This document shows positions 41,792 to 50,333 of a stretch of 64,000 bases of DNA, in pieces. This DNA comes from Flavobacteriaceae bacterium GF1 (GTDB lineage: Bacteria; Bacteroidota; Bacteroidia; Flavobacteriales; Flavobacteriaceae). Position numbers and translations under genes: made by a program. A model generated the notes under the pieces. The model was not told the DNA's origin, made no database searches, and worked only from the letters and a program-made list of their open reading frames with translations. Every line of letters starts with the position of its first letter. The stretch's first letter is position 1. Location of the stretch: positions 1-64,000 of the forward strand of contig WNKP01000006.1 in assembly GCA_009797885.1 (NCBI GenBank), read 5' to 3'.

Positions 41792-44073
41792 GACACGGTC
41801 TTAATATCGATTTTTGCCGGTTCCACGGAACTGTCGTGCTCTAAATAATAGAGTTCCAAAAGCTTCATGGTGGCTTTGATCAAATCCTTGCTTTCCGTCA
41901 ATAAGGAAAAATAAAGTCGTGTGTTCTTTGGGCTGGATTCCTCCGTACGTGTTCTTGCGACCTGTTTTTCGATTTTTTCATCTACCAAGGTGATATACGA
42001 ATCCTTGGTGGACAGCATTTTCCCAATACGTTCAAAAGAACGGTCGTTGAAGGTTTCCGAAGTATCATTAAAAAGCTTTTCCAGATTGAAGTCCAAATCC
42101 TTTAACTCCTTGATTTGATTGTACTTGAGCTTTTTATGGTTGTTGTTGACATGGGTGTAGCCTATTTTGGAAATCAATTCCAGGGATTGGGCCAAATCCT
42201 GTAAGTGGTCCAACAAATTGATATAAAAATTACTCGCCCCTCCAACGCTGGAATCGTCCAGGTTTTTGATGAAATAGAAGATATTGTTCTGTAGATCCTC
42301 TATCTCTTTGGACATTTTGGAGACCCCCTTGTTGTTCTTTCGTAACGCTTCCAGATCATGTCTGGCCAAACCGTTAATGGCCCCTGTGTAGATTTTATTG
42401 GTGCGTTTTATCATTTTGCCAATGTTGTCCGCACTTTCCTCAATTACCCCTTGTATGGAACTGCTATGGGCCCTGCGCAAACTGTCCTCTGCCTTAATGA
42501 CCTTGGTTTTTTTGTTGTGCGCCATATAGTTTCGCAATATCAGGGCCGCTGCAACCACTAAAAGGATAATGAGGGAAACCAGACCTCCAAGATGCAGGAT
42601 ATAGGCGATGACGGCCGCTGCCGTAAACGCACTGAATGCCGTAAAAAACCAGCCACCAATAACATTTAACACCCCGGCAACCCGGTACACCGCACTTTCC
42701 GCACCCCATGCACGGTCGGCCAGGGAGGTGCCCATGGTCACCATAAAAGTGACATATGTGGTGGATAGCGGTAATTTCATTGAGGTGGCAATGGAAATAA
42801 GTACACTGGCCACCATGAGGTTAACGGCCGCCCTAACCATATCAAAAGCGGGCATGTCCTGGACCTTACTTTTGGGGATATAGGTATTTGGGGTCTCAAA
42901 TTGTTTATCGATGCGTTTGCTCAACGATGGTGGAATAATCGCCGATAGGCTTTCAAAGGCGGTTACACTGAATTTAACGATTTGCCGGGACAGATAATTG
43001 GGTTGAAAACGTTCTTCGCCCTCATCTTGTCTCGCCAAATCCACACTGGTCTTTACCACGCTTTTTGCCTTGGAGGAAAACCATAGGGTCAGTACCATTA
43101 TCCCTCCTGATAACAAAAGTAATAGGGTAGGTGTCTGTACCGCAGCGGTAAGCCCCTGCATATTGAATTCGGTGGATGCAATACCGGAACCCTGCCAGTT
43201 TTGGAACGACTGCAATGCGGCAATGGGAACACCAATGAAATTGACCAAGTCGTTTCCGGCAAAGGCCATGGCCAAGGCAAAAGTACCGAGCACAATGACC
43301 ACCCTGTAAATGTTCCATTTTAACCATGCGGAAAATGCCCAGGAAAGCAAGGTCCAAAAAATGATATTTTCAAGAATGAAAATTTCTGTATACTCGTAAA
43401 TAAAACTGATAACCGATTCATCAAAGAGGTCCGCACTTTTTAACCCTTTGACCAAAATGAAATAAATAATTGCGGTTATGGCCAGTCCCCCAAAAAGGGC
43501 TTCTACCCATTTGGGCTTTTCTTCAAATTTGAATGAAATCAATACCCTGGAAAGGAACTGTACTATGGCACCTATGGTAAAGGCTATAAATACCGATAAG
43601 AGGATACCAAATATAATCTCTGTTGCCTTTTCCGTATTGATGTAGGATCCAAGGTCCGAGAAGCTGCCATCAACGGCAATTATCTTAACCAATGAAATGG
43701 CCACTGCAGCACCTAAAAGCTCAAAAACGATGGAAACGGTCGTTGAGGTCGGCATACCCAGTGTATTGAAAAAATCCAGCAACAGGATATCGGTAATCAT
43801 GACGGCCATAAAAATTATCATGATTTCGGCAAAGACAAATTCGGTAGGGTTGAATATTCCCTTACGGGCGACTTCCATCATCCCACTGGAGGAGACTGCG
43901 CCAAAAGCAATGCCCAGACTGGCCACGATCATGATGGTCCTGAATGAAATTGCTTTTGAACCTATGGCCGAGTTCAAAAAGTTAACGGCATCATTACTTA
44001 CACCAACCACAAGATCCGTTATTGCCAAAATAGCCAAAGCAATAACCATAAAAATGTAGATGTTCTCGCCCAT
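41788..44073 (-). CDS. PiT-family inorganic phosphate transporter with PhoU-like C-terminal domain
   Basis: A 761-residue transporter, about twice the length of simple PiT proteins. Ten or more transmembrane helices fill the first 520 residues. The two inverted PiT signature repeats are DLVVGVSNDAVNFLNSAIGS near the start and AFAGNDLVNFIGVPIAALQS in the middle; the GMPTSTTVSIVFELLG and LPLSTTYVTFMV segments are the paired substrate motifs. The last 220 residues are a soluble helical domain like DUF47/PhoU, as in regulators of phosphate import. Cation coupling (Na+ or H+) is not decided. It is translationally coupled to the DUF6503-like gene. Confidence 0.9.
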   Translation of the reverse strand: MGENIYIFMVIALAILAITDLVVGVSNDAVNFLNSAIGSKAISFRTIMIVASLGIAFGAVSSSGMMEVARKGIFNPTEFVFAEIMIIFMAVMITDILLLDFFNTLGMPTSTTVSIVFELLGAAVAISLVKIIAVDGSFSDLGSYINTEKATEIIFGILLSVFIAFTIGAIVQFLSRVLISFKFEEKPKWVEALFGGLAITAIIYFILVKGLKSADLFDESVISFIYEYTEIFILENIIFWTLLSWAFSAWLKWNIYRVVIVLGTFALAMAFAGNDLVNFIGVPIAALQSFQNWQGSGIASTEFNMQGLTAAVQTPTLLLLLSGGIMVLTLWFSSKAKSVVKTSVDLARQDEGEERFQPNYLSRQIVKFSVTAFESLSAIIPPSLSKRIDKQFETPNTYIPKSKVQDMPAFDMVRAAVNLMVASVLISIATSMKLPLSTTYVTFMVTMGTSLADRAWGAESAVYRVAGVLNVIGGWFFTAFSAFTAAAVIAYILHLGGLVSLIILLVVAAALILRNYMAHNKKTKVIKAEDSLRRAHSSSIQGVIEESADNIGKMIKRTNKIYTGAINGLARHDLEALRKNNKGVSKMSKEIEDLQNNIFYFIKNLDDSSVGGASNFYINLLDHLQDLAQSLELISKIGYTHVNNNHKKLKYNQIKELKDLDFNLEKLFNDTSETFNDRSFERIGKMLSTKDSYITLVDEKIEKQVARTRTEESSPKNTRLYFSLLTESKDLIKATMKLLELYYLEHDSSVEPAKIDIKTVS

Positions 44074-44227
44074 ATAGAATTCTGAAAGTAAGCAAAAATG
44101 CTACTATAATTTCTTTAGTAAGTTAAAATAAGGTTATGAAACCAGTAGTGTTTTTTGTTCTCCAGCGAAAATAAAGGCCAAGTTTTTTCGAAACTTAGGT
44201 CCCCACGTCCCAAAAAGGGGTACTTCT

Positions 44228-44635
44228 TTATCGCTTTGCTTTGCTTGCCTTTCCCACGGAACCCTGTTCCGCCAAAACGGTAGTATGGGCATCGGATAGT
44301 TGTAACCGGGAGGAGTCTTCGGAGAGAGCCGCCAAGCTTTGGTTCACGGAAGTGGTGTTTCCCGCTTTAACGACCAAAGGAAATTCCATGGTTTCGTAAC
44401 CCAAAAAACTGACTACCATGATATAGGTGCCTGGAGCAACGTCCGTAAATTCAAAGTTTCCGTGAAAATTGGTCTGATCTGAGAACAAAGTGTTCTTTAA
44501 ATTGACATTGGCGAACAGCAAGGGTTCCCCGTCCATTTCCATGTCCGTAATCTTCCCTGAAATCCTTCCTGTTTGTTGGGCCGAAACAAAATAGGCGCCA
44601 ATCAACGCAATGCATAAAAAAAGTGTTCTTCTCAA
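44228..44635 (-). CDS. Secreted carboxypeptidase-regulatory-like domain protein
   Basis: A 135-residue exported protein: signal MRRTLFLCIALIGAYFVSA, then a CarboxypepD_reg-like beta-sandwich at about 22-105 (GRISGKITDMEMDGEPLLFANVNL, GNFEFTDVAPGTYIMVVSFLGYE). This domain is the N-terminal plug extension of SusC-type TonB receptors, but here it stands alone, with a basic Ser/Lys-rich C-terminal tail. The start codon is TTG at 44635; no ATG is in frame. It lies 154 bases before the start region of the PiT gene, on the same strand. Its partner is unknown. Confidence 0.72.
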   Translation of the reverse strand: MRRTLFLCIALIGAYFVSAQQTGRISGKITDMEMDGEPLLFANVNLKNTLFSDQTNFHGNFEFTDVAPGTYIMVVSFLGYETMEFPLVVKAGNTTSVNQSLAALSEDSSRLQLSDAHTTVLAEQGSVGKASKAKR

Positions 44636-44802
44636 AATCCTTGAAATTGGAAAGCAAATAAAAGAAGTTTAGGTTAACCTATGGTTATGCCAAAGTTAAC
44701 TTAGTAGTTGGAGGGTGATATTTATTGCGGAGGAACGAATCTTGTCCATCCCTTTGGATACGGTGCTAAAAATGTATCTTGCAGCAAAAAATTTAGGTAT
44801 TG

Positions 44803-46158
44803 ATGTATTGGGAGCAGTTGCTTTCCTTAAAACGGTTTGGTGACACCACAAAAAGAGTAAGGGCAGCACAGGACGAAACCCGTTTGGGGTTTGAGGTGGA
44901 CTATGACCGGATCATTTTTTCGGCCGCTTTCCGCAGTTTGCAGGACAAGACCCAAGTAGTGCCATTGCCCATACATATGGGGGCCAATAAGGATTTTGTG
45001 CATACCCGTTTAACACACAGTTTGGAGGTTTCGGTCGTGGGTCGCAGTTTAGGGCGCATTGCGGGTAAGGCACTGTTGGAAAAGTATCCGTACTTGCGGG
45101 ACTCCCTGGGATATCAATTCAATGATTTTGGTGCTATTGTGGCGGCGTCCTCATTGGCCCATGATATTGGCAACCCCCCTTTTGGACATAGCGGGGAAAA
45201 GGCAATCGGCGTTTTTTTTGAAGCAGGGGAAGGAAAAAAATACCAATCGGTCTTAAGTGAAAAGGAATATCAGGACCTTGTGGATTTTGAAGGAAATGCC
45301 AATGGGTTCAAGTTACTCACCCAATCCCGCGAAGGAGTCCCGGGGGGATTGCGTTTAAGTTATGCCACTTTGGGCGCTTTTATGAAGTATCCCAAAGAGT
45401 CCTTGCCCAAAAGACCTACAAGACATATCTCCGATAAAAAATTTGGTTTCTTTCAAGAAGGGAAGGAACTGTTTTATGAGGTGGCCCAAGAATTGGGGCT
45501 TCAAGAAAAGAAGGGGAAAGGAGGGCGGAGTTTTCATCGCCATCCCTTAACCTATCTAGTCGAAGCGGCAGACGATATTTGTTATACCATAATCGATTTT
45601 GAAGACGGTATTAACCGTGGGTTCATTCCCGAGGATTACGCGCTGGAATATCTGATCAAACTGGTTAAGGACACCATAAGCACTGCTAAGTACAACCAAA
45701 TGGCGCATACCAGTGACCGATTGAGCTATTTAAGGGCGCTTGCCATCAATACACTTATCCAGGAAGCCGTGAGCATCTTTGTGGAGCACGAAGAGGAGAT
45801 ACTTCATGGGAAATTCCCAACCGCCCTGTTGGACAAGAGCCAATTCACCGCCCAGATCAATGACATCATTGCATTGAGTGTGGAAAGGATTTACCAATCC
45901 CCGGAAGTGGTCGAAAAAGAGCTTTCGGGCTATACGGTCATTGGGGATATTCTTAAGGTATATACCGAAGCCCTCGTTGCCAAAAAGGAGAACAATGAAA
46001 GTGCGTACCACAAACTGGTGTTGCGAACCTTGCCCATGCCCTATCGAGCAACAGTGGGCTCCCACTACGAAATCTTATTGAATACGTGCTGTTTTGTGGC
46101 AAGTCTTTCGGACAGTGCAGCGGTGCAGTTGCACCAAAAGATAGGCGGGCAGTTTTAA
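44803..46158 (+). CDS. dgt: dGTP triphosphohydrolase-family enzyme
   Basis: A 451-residue HD-domain enzyme that splits dNTPs into nucleosides and triphosphate. The HD motif is seen as VHTRLTHSLEVSVVG (first His), LAHDIGNPPFGHSGE (His-Asp and conserved tail) and the later Asp in EAADDICYTIIDFEDG. The N-terminal RRAAQDETR-like segment VRAAQDETRLGFEVDYDRIIF is typical. ATG 44803 follows a TTG by one codon. The TAA stop overlaps the TAA of the opposite DUF3078 gene through a shared TTAA. Confidence 0.92.
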   Translation: MYWEQLLSLKRFGDTTKRVRAAQDETRLGFEVDYDRIIFSAAFRSLQDKTQVVPLPIHMGANKDFVHTRLTHSLEVSVVGRSLGRIAGKALLEKYPYLRDSLGYQFNDFGAIVAASSLAHDIGNPPFGHSGEKAIGVFFEAGEGKKYQSVLSEKEYQDLVDFEGNANGFKLLTQSREGVPGGLRLSYATLGAFMKYPKESLPKRPTRHISDKKFGFFQEGKELFYEVAQELGLQEKKGKGGRSFHRHPLTYLVEAADDICYTIIDFEDGINRGFIPEDYALEYLIKLVKDTISTAKYNQMAHTSDRLSYLRALAINTLIQEAVSIFVEHEEEILHGKFPTALLDKSQFTAQINDIIALSVERIYQSPEVVEKELSGYTVIGDILKVYTEALVAKKENNESAYHKLVLRTLPMPYRATVGSHYEILLNTCCFVASLSDSAAVQLHQKIGGQF

Positions 46159-47234
46159 AAACTATACCCCAGGCCAAGTCCCAGTGCCTGTTTGAATTGT
46201 ATTCTTGGTATGCCGGGATCGATGACATCCCCTGCATCATTTACCACCTGGTCAAACTTAATGTCGTCGTCGTAAATGACATGCGTCCCTATATTCGCAC
46301 TGATATATTCATTGACCTTAAACTGAAAATTGAGTTCCCAGTCCATGTCCACATTTCCAAAGCTTCTTAAATAGTCCGTATACAGATTGATGCGATGGTT
46401 CATCTGTACATTTTTAAAGACTTCGGTTTGCCAGGTCTGTGTCAATAAAAAACCAAATTCGATAAAGGAATTGTTCCCGGGGGTGACCCCAAAAGCTCCA
46501 TTGTCCGCCAGTGCCTGGTCCAATACAAAGGTGGCCTTTAGCGTGGTCGGCGATATATAGATGTTAAGGGAATTGTCCGGTTTTATATAAGAGGTTCCTG
46601 CTCCAAAGAAAAGATAACCGGGGGCCATAAACCGGGAAATGGGGGTTTCCCTGTCCGGGTAATTGAAACCATTGGAAAATTGTGTATTGAACTTGGCCTT
46701 GGCAGAGTAGAACCAGTTGCTCAAGGTGTCTTTTCGAAAACCAAAAGTGGATGTGAAACGGATCAGGTCCTCTGTTTTTCGCAATGATCTTCCTTCCTGG
46801 GCATTGATACCATACCTAAAACGAAGTTCATTCTCCCAAGTGAGGTATCGAAATTTATAATTTCGAACAAAAGCCAGATTGGCCAAAGCGGAAATGGAGT
46901 TGTCCCCACCGGCATTCCAATTCACAAAAGCTACTTCATTGATATTGAGGCCAAGATTGTTTTGCTTTAACCAAAAGGTGGGGGGGACAAACTTTTTTGG
47001 CTTTTCGGTGAATGCCTTGGTTTTGTTCAATCCTGTTTTTGGTGCGATACGACGAACCCCAAGAGCATTGATTTTCAACTTGGTTTTTTTCCATCGGATT
47101 ACAATGGTATCTATTTTTGTGGTGTCCGACTTTTGGCTGAGGGAATCTTTTACGGTATCCTGGGTACGCTGTCCAAAGACCACATGGGAACAGCAGATAG
47201 CGACAAAGAGGAAAAACTTATACGATTTGTTCAA
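46155..47234 (-). CDS. DUF3078 outer-membrane protein
   Basis: A 359-residue exported protein. A signal peptide (MNKSYKFFLFVAICCSHVVFG) is followed by a charged linker and a DUF3078 region at about 85-359 rich in amphipathic beta strands and ending in the aromatic LGLGYSF, the pattern of an outer-membrane barrel. Segments WLKQNNLGLNINEVAFVNWNAGGDN and FRFGINAQEG-like YGINAQEG are the family hallmarks. The only start is TTG at 47234, which lies 17 bases inside the end of dxs, so translation is coupled to it. Function unknown, though this dxs-linked position recurs in Flavobacteriaceae. Confidence 0.85.
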   Translation of the reverse strand: MNKSYKFFLFVAICCSHVVFGQRTQDTVKDSLSQKSDTTKIDTIVIRWKKTKLKINALGVRRIAPKTGLNKTKAFTEKPKKFVPPTFWLKQNNLGLNINEVAFVNWNAGGDNSISALANLAFVRNYKFRYLTWENELRFRYGINAQEGRSLRKTEDLIRFTSTFGFRKDTLSNWFYSAKAKFNTQFSNGFNYPDRETPISRFMAPGYLFFGAGTSYIKPDNSLNIYISPTTLKATFVLDQALADNGAFGVTPGNNSFIEFGFLLTQTWQTEVFKNVQMNHRINLYTDYLRSFGNVDMDWELNFQFKVNEYISANIGTHVIYDDDIKFDQVVNDAGDVIDPGIPRIQFKQALGLGLGYSF

Positions 47235-48984
47235 GGTATGTGGTAATATGTTTCTCGTTCAAAGCACAAATATCATGCAATTCTGGTATCGTGCCATGCT
47301 CAATAAACGTATCTGGGACGGCAAATACCTTTATTGTTCTTTGATAGTTGTTTTCATTGGCAAATTCTATTATCGCCGACCCAAAACCTCCTATCTGGCA
47401 ACCATCTTCCAAAGTTATGATATGCTGGTATTCTTCAAAAATGGTATGGAGCAGTTTAACATCCAAAGGTTTTACAAATCGCATATCATAATGGCCAAAT
47501 AGTTCCGGTGAATGATGTTCTGCGATCAGTTTCTTTATTTGGTGACCTATGGGCCCCAGGGTCAAAAAAGCCACCTTATTCCCTTTTTTTAGTGTTTTCC
47601 CGGTGCCAATTTCAATCTCCTCAAAGGGTTGCTCCCAGTTTAGGGTGTTCCCGCGTCCCCTTGGATAGCGAATGGCAATGGGCTGTTGTAAACCCTTTTG
47701 GGCCGTGAACATCATATTTCGCAATTCCATTTCGTTCATTGGCGAAAAAACCAGCATATTTGGAATGCAACGCAAATAGGCCAGATCAAAGACCCCATGA
47801 TGGGTAGGCCCATCCTGTCCCACCAAACCTGCGCGGTCCAAACAGAAAATGACGGGAATATTCTGTAGGGCCACATCATGGATTACCTGGTCATAGGCCC
47901 GTTGCAAAAAGGTGGAATAGATATTGCAAAAAGGGATGGATCCCCCAATGACCATTCCCGCAGCCAAGGTTACGGCATGCTGTTCGGCAATGCCAACGTC
48001 AAATGCCCTTTCCGGGATTTCCTCCATCATAAATTTAAGGGAACTTCCGGTGGGCATAGCCGGGGTTATGCCCACTATCTTTTTGTTCTCCCTGGCCAGT
48101 TCAACCAAGGTACGCCCAAAAACATCCTGGAACTTTGGAGGTTGCGCTTCCCTTTTTTTGATGATCTGCTTTCCGGTTTTTGCATCAAACCTACCCGGGG
48201 CATGGTACACGACCTGATTTTCCTCCGCCTGTTTCAACCCTTTTCCCTTAAGGGTACTAATATGCAATAGGCGCGGGCCTTTTATGGTTTTAAGTCGTTC
48301 CAGTTCCTGGATTAGTGCTTCCAGGTCATGCCCATCAATGGGTCCCGAGTAATTCAGGTTCAAACATTCAAAAATATTTTCGTCTTTGGCGGTTCCCTTT
48401 TTAACGTTGGTCAGGTACTTTTTTAACGCCCCCACACTTGGGTCAATACCAATGGCATTATCATTGAGTACGATCAAGACATTGGCATCGGTAACGCCCA
48501 AATGGTTCAATCCTTCAAAGGCCATACCACTGGCTATGGAGGCATCCCCAATGACTGCAATGTGCTGTCTATCCTTTTCCCCGTTGATTTTTGAGGCCAA
48601 GGCCATTCCCAAGATGGCGGAAATTGATGTTGAACTGTGCCCCGTACCAAAATCATCATAGGGACTTTCACTTCTTTTGGGGAACCCACTGATCCCTCCC
48701 AATTGCCGATTGGTGTCAAAAAGGTTTTTTCGCCCGGTCAATATCTTATGTCCGTAAGCCTGGTGCCCCACGTCCCAAATTAACTTGTCATTTGGAGTGT
48801 CAAAAACATAATGAAGGGCAATGGTCAGTTCCACTACGCCCAAACTGGCGCCCAGATGACCTTCCTTGGTGGCCACAATATTGATGATGAACTCCCGGAG
48901 CTCTTTCGCAGTTGTGGTTAAATCGGCTAAAGATAACTTCCTTAAATCGCCCAGTGAGTTGATATCTGATAATATGGATTCCAT
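47218..48984 (-). CDS. dxs: 1-deoxy-D-xylulose-5-phosphate synthase
   Basis: A 588-residue thiamine-diphosphate enzyme, first in the MEP route to isoprenoids, joining pyruvate and glyceraldehyde 3-phosphate. The N-terminal substrate loop WDVGHQAYGHKILTGR, the cofactor motif GDASIASGMAFEGLN (GDxx start) and the central DRAGLVGQDGPTHHG segment are all present. Length is slightly below the 610-640 of many bacteria. The end overlaps the DUF3078 gene by 17 bases. No other isoprenoid gene is close. The divergent neighbour is tadA. Confidence 0.95.
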   Translation of the reverse strand: MESILSDINSLGDLRKLSLADLTTTAKELREFIINIVATKEGHLGASLGVVELTIALHYVFDTPNDKLIWDVGHQAYGHKILTGRKNLFDTNRQLGGISGFPKRSESPYDDFGTGHSSTSISAILGMALASKINGEKDRQHIAVIGDASIASGMAFEGLNHLGVTDANVLIVLNDNAIGIDPSVGALKKYLTNVKKGTAKDENIFECLNLNYSGPIDGHDLEALIQELERLKTIKGPRLLHISTLKGKGLKQAEENQVVYHAPGRFDAKTGKQIIKKREAQPPKFQDVFGRTLVELARENKKIVGITPAMPTGSSLKFMMEEIPERAFDVGIAEQHAVTLAAGMVIGGSIPFCNIYSTFLQRAYDQVIHDVALQNIPVIFCLDRAGLVGQDGPTHHGVFDLAYLRCIPNMLVFSPMNEMELRNMMFTAQKGLQQPIAIRYPRGRGNTLNWEQPFEEIEIGTGKTLKKGNKVAFLTLGPIGHQIKKLIAEHHSPELFGHYDMRFVKPLDVKLLHTIFEEYQHIITLEDGCQIGGFGSAIIEFANENNYQRTIKVFAVPDTFIEHGTIPELHDICALNEKHITTYLEQIV

Positions 48985-49032
48985 GAAGCTGTAAAAATAC
49001 CTAATATGAAGTCTTTATTACCTATTCATTTG

Positions 49033-49040
49033 TAGATTTG
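49033..49040 (+). promoter_or_regulatory. -7 promoter box of tadA
   Basis: TAGATTTG is an exact TAnnTTTG match, ending 19 bases before ATG 49060, in the spacer between divergent dxs and tadA. No matching -33 was seen. Confidence 0.5.
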
Positions 49041-49059
49041 GATGTAGGTAATAGCTACT

Positions 49060-49509
49060 ATGAAAAACCCATTTGACGACAATTATTTTATGAAAAAGGC
49101 GCTGCAAGAGGCCGAAACCGCTTTTGAAAATGGTGAGGTGCCCGTGGGTGCCGTGGTTGTGATCAACAATCGAATTATAGGCCGGGCGCATAATTTAACG
49201 GAGAAATTGCATGATGTAACCGCACATGCCGAAATGCAGGCCATAACGGCGGCTTCCAATTTTTTAGGGGGTAAGTACCTCACTGGATGTACAATGTACG
49301 TAACCTTGGAGCCCTGCCAGATGTGTGCCGGGGCCTTGTATTGGAGCCAGATTTCCAAATTGGTGTACGGGGCAAGGGATTTGGAAAGGGGTTTTGGTGT
49401 CATGGGAACAACACTTCATCCCAAAACCGAAGTGGTCAGTGGAATTATGGAGTTGGAATCAGCGGAATTGCTAAAACGCTTTTTTATCCAAAAAAGAAAT
49501 CTGAATTAA
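49060..49509 (+). CDS. tadA: tRNA-specific adenosine deaminase
   Basis: A 149-residue zinc enzyme converting adenosine 34 of tRNA-Arg to inosine. The zinc ligands and catalytic base are His56 and Glu58 in AHAEMQA and Cys86/Cys89 in EPCQMCAGA. The GEVPVGAVVV segment at the front and the ARDLERGFGVMG loop that contacts the anticodon stem identify TadA among the deaminases. Length is typical. It stands alone, divergent from dxs, and is followed by a hairpin repeat. Confidence 0.94.
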   Translation: MKNPFDDNYFMKKALQEAETAFENGEVPVGAVVVINNRIIGRAHNLTEKLHDVTAHAEMQAITAASNFLGGKYLTGCTMYVTLEPCQMCAGALYWSQISKLVYGARDLERGFGVMGTTLHPKTEVVSGIMELESAELLKRFFIQKRNLN

Positions 49510-49569
49510 CGTCCGTTCGATTTATTGGAAATCGATCATCCGTATTAAAGTGTTTTAATGAAGAAACCC

Positions 49570-49650
49570 TGTCATTCCGAACGAGGAACGAGGAGGAATC
49601 TCATTACGCGAGATGTCTCGTCGCTCATACTTCGCTCTGTCGACATGACA
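49570..49650. repeat. Hairpin intergenic repeat with TGTCAT/ATGACA ends
   Basis: The 81-bp element begins TGTCATTCCGAACGAGG and ends CTGTCGACATGACA; the ends are perfect inverted copies, and a nested ATCTC/GAGAT hairpin lies near the middle. This matches a class of dispersed repeats seen in many Flavobacteriaceae (TGTCATTCCGAGC...ATGACA). It is found after tadA and before the cold-shock gene, where it could mark transcript ends. Confidence 0.85.
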
Positions 49651-49743
49651 CAGATATAATCCAAATGATTAATTAATTCAACTCTTTTGAATGCTGTTTA
49701 CTTCGAACAGATGTTAAATTAAGTGGATCCATCGGATATTAGT

Positions 49744-49775
49744 TACAAAAAAACCCGAGCAAACAGCTCGGGCGA
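49744..49775 (-). terminator. Rho-independent terminator of the cold-shock gene
   Basis: On the minus strand CCCGAGC, a five-base loop (TGTTT) and GCTCGGG are followed by seven Ts. It lies about 30 bases after the cspA-like stop codon. Confidence 0.9.
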
Positions 49776-49802
49776 ATGCGTACTCAAAATAAAATATTAC
49801 GA

Positions 49803-49994
49803 TCAAATAATTTGGACCTGTCCGGCTACCAAACCTTTTCTTCCTTCTTCTTCTACATATTCTACCTTGTCACCATCATTCAACTGTAAACCGTTGAGTG
49901 CTGTTACATGAACAAAAATGTCCTTGCCTGTTTCATCGTTGGTAATAAATCCATAACCCTTGGACTCATTGAAAAATTTTACTGTACCAGTCAT
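49803..49994 (-). CDS. Cold-shock protein (CspA family)
   Basis: A 63-residue single-stranded nucleic acid-binding protein with the five-strand OB fold. RNP1 reads KGYGFI and RNP2 DIFVHVT, flanked by VKFFNESKGYGFITNDE and LVAGQV. It is normal size, acts as an RNA chaperone and has its own terminator. Upstream on the minus strand the sequence is AT-rich, with a TACTTTCG element resembling the -7 box. Confidence 0.95.
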   Translation of the reverse strand: MTGTVKFFNESKGYGFITNDETGKDIFVHVTALNGLQLNDGDKVEYVEEEGRKGLVAGQVQII

Positions 49995-50074
49995 TAGAAA
50001 TAGTAATGTGTTAAAGTGCGAAAGTAATCCTTTTGTAATAGAATGGTTTAAATTGAATTTAAATAATCTAAAAA

Positions 50075-50332
50075 TTATTGATTTTTATCTTTTTTCTGCT
50101 CTTTCTTTCGCATTTTTCTAATGTTTTCTTCGGTTAACATATAATCCTTCATTTTTTTACCCTTGCTTTCCTTGTAGAGAAATAGGGGCATGGCAACCAA
50201 AAATAGCCCAAGGGTGCCAAAACCAATGAATTTGTTTCCCAAGGCGTTCGCATCGGGTTTTATATGAAAGCCATAAATAATGGAGCCAAAAGAAGCCAAA
50301 ACGATGGCCACTATCAGATATTTCAATTTCAT
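50075..50332 (-). CDS. Small two-helix membrane protein
   Basis: An 85-residue protein with two transmembrane helices (KYLIVAIVLASFGSIIYGF and FIGFGTLGLFLVAMPLFLY) and a strongly basic C-terminal tail with KKMKDYML and RKMRKKEQKK. Its ATG at 50332 lies one base after the ClC gene ends, so the two are co-transcribed. The same small gene is widespread in Flavobacteriaceae; no function is known. The cytoplasmic basic tail could contact membrane lipids or RNA. Confidence 0.78.
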   Translation of the reverse strand: MKLKYLIVAIVLASFGSIIYGFHIKPDANALGNKFIGFGTLGLFLVAMPLFLYKESKGKKMKDYMLTEENIRKMRKKEQKKDKNQ

Positions 50333-50333
50333 T

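Noticed and set aside
46879-47502. 207-residue open frame on the plus strand opposite DUF3078 and dxs
   Set aside because: It is antisense to two well-supported genes, has no recognisable domain or signal, and its composition is what the opposite codon pattern would give.
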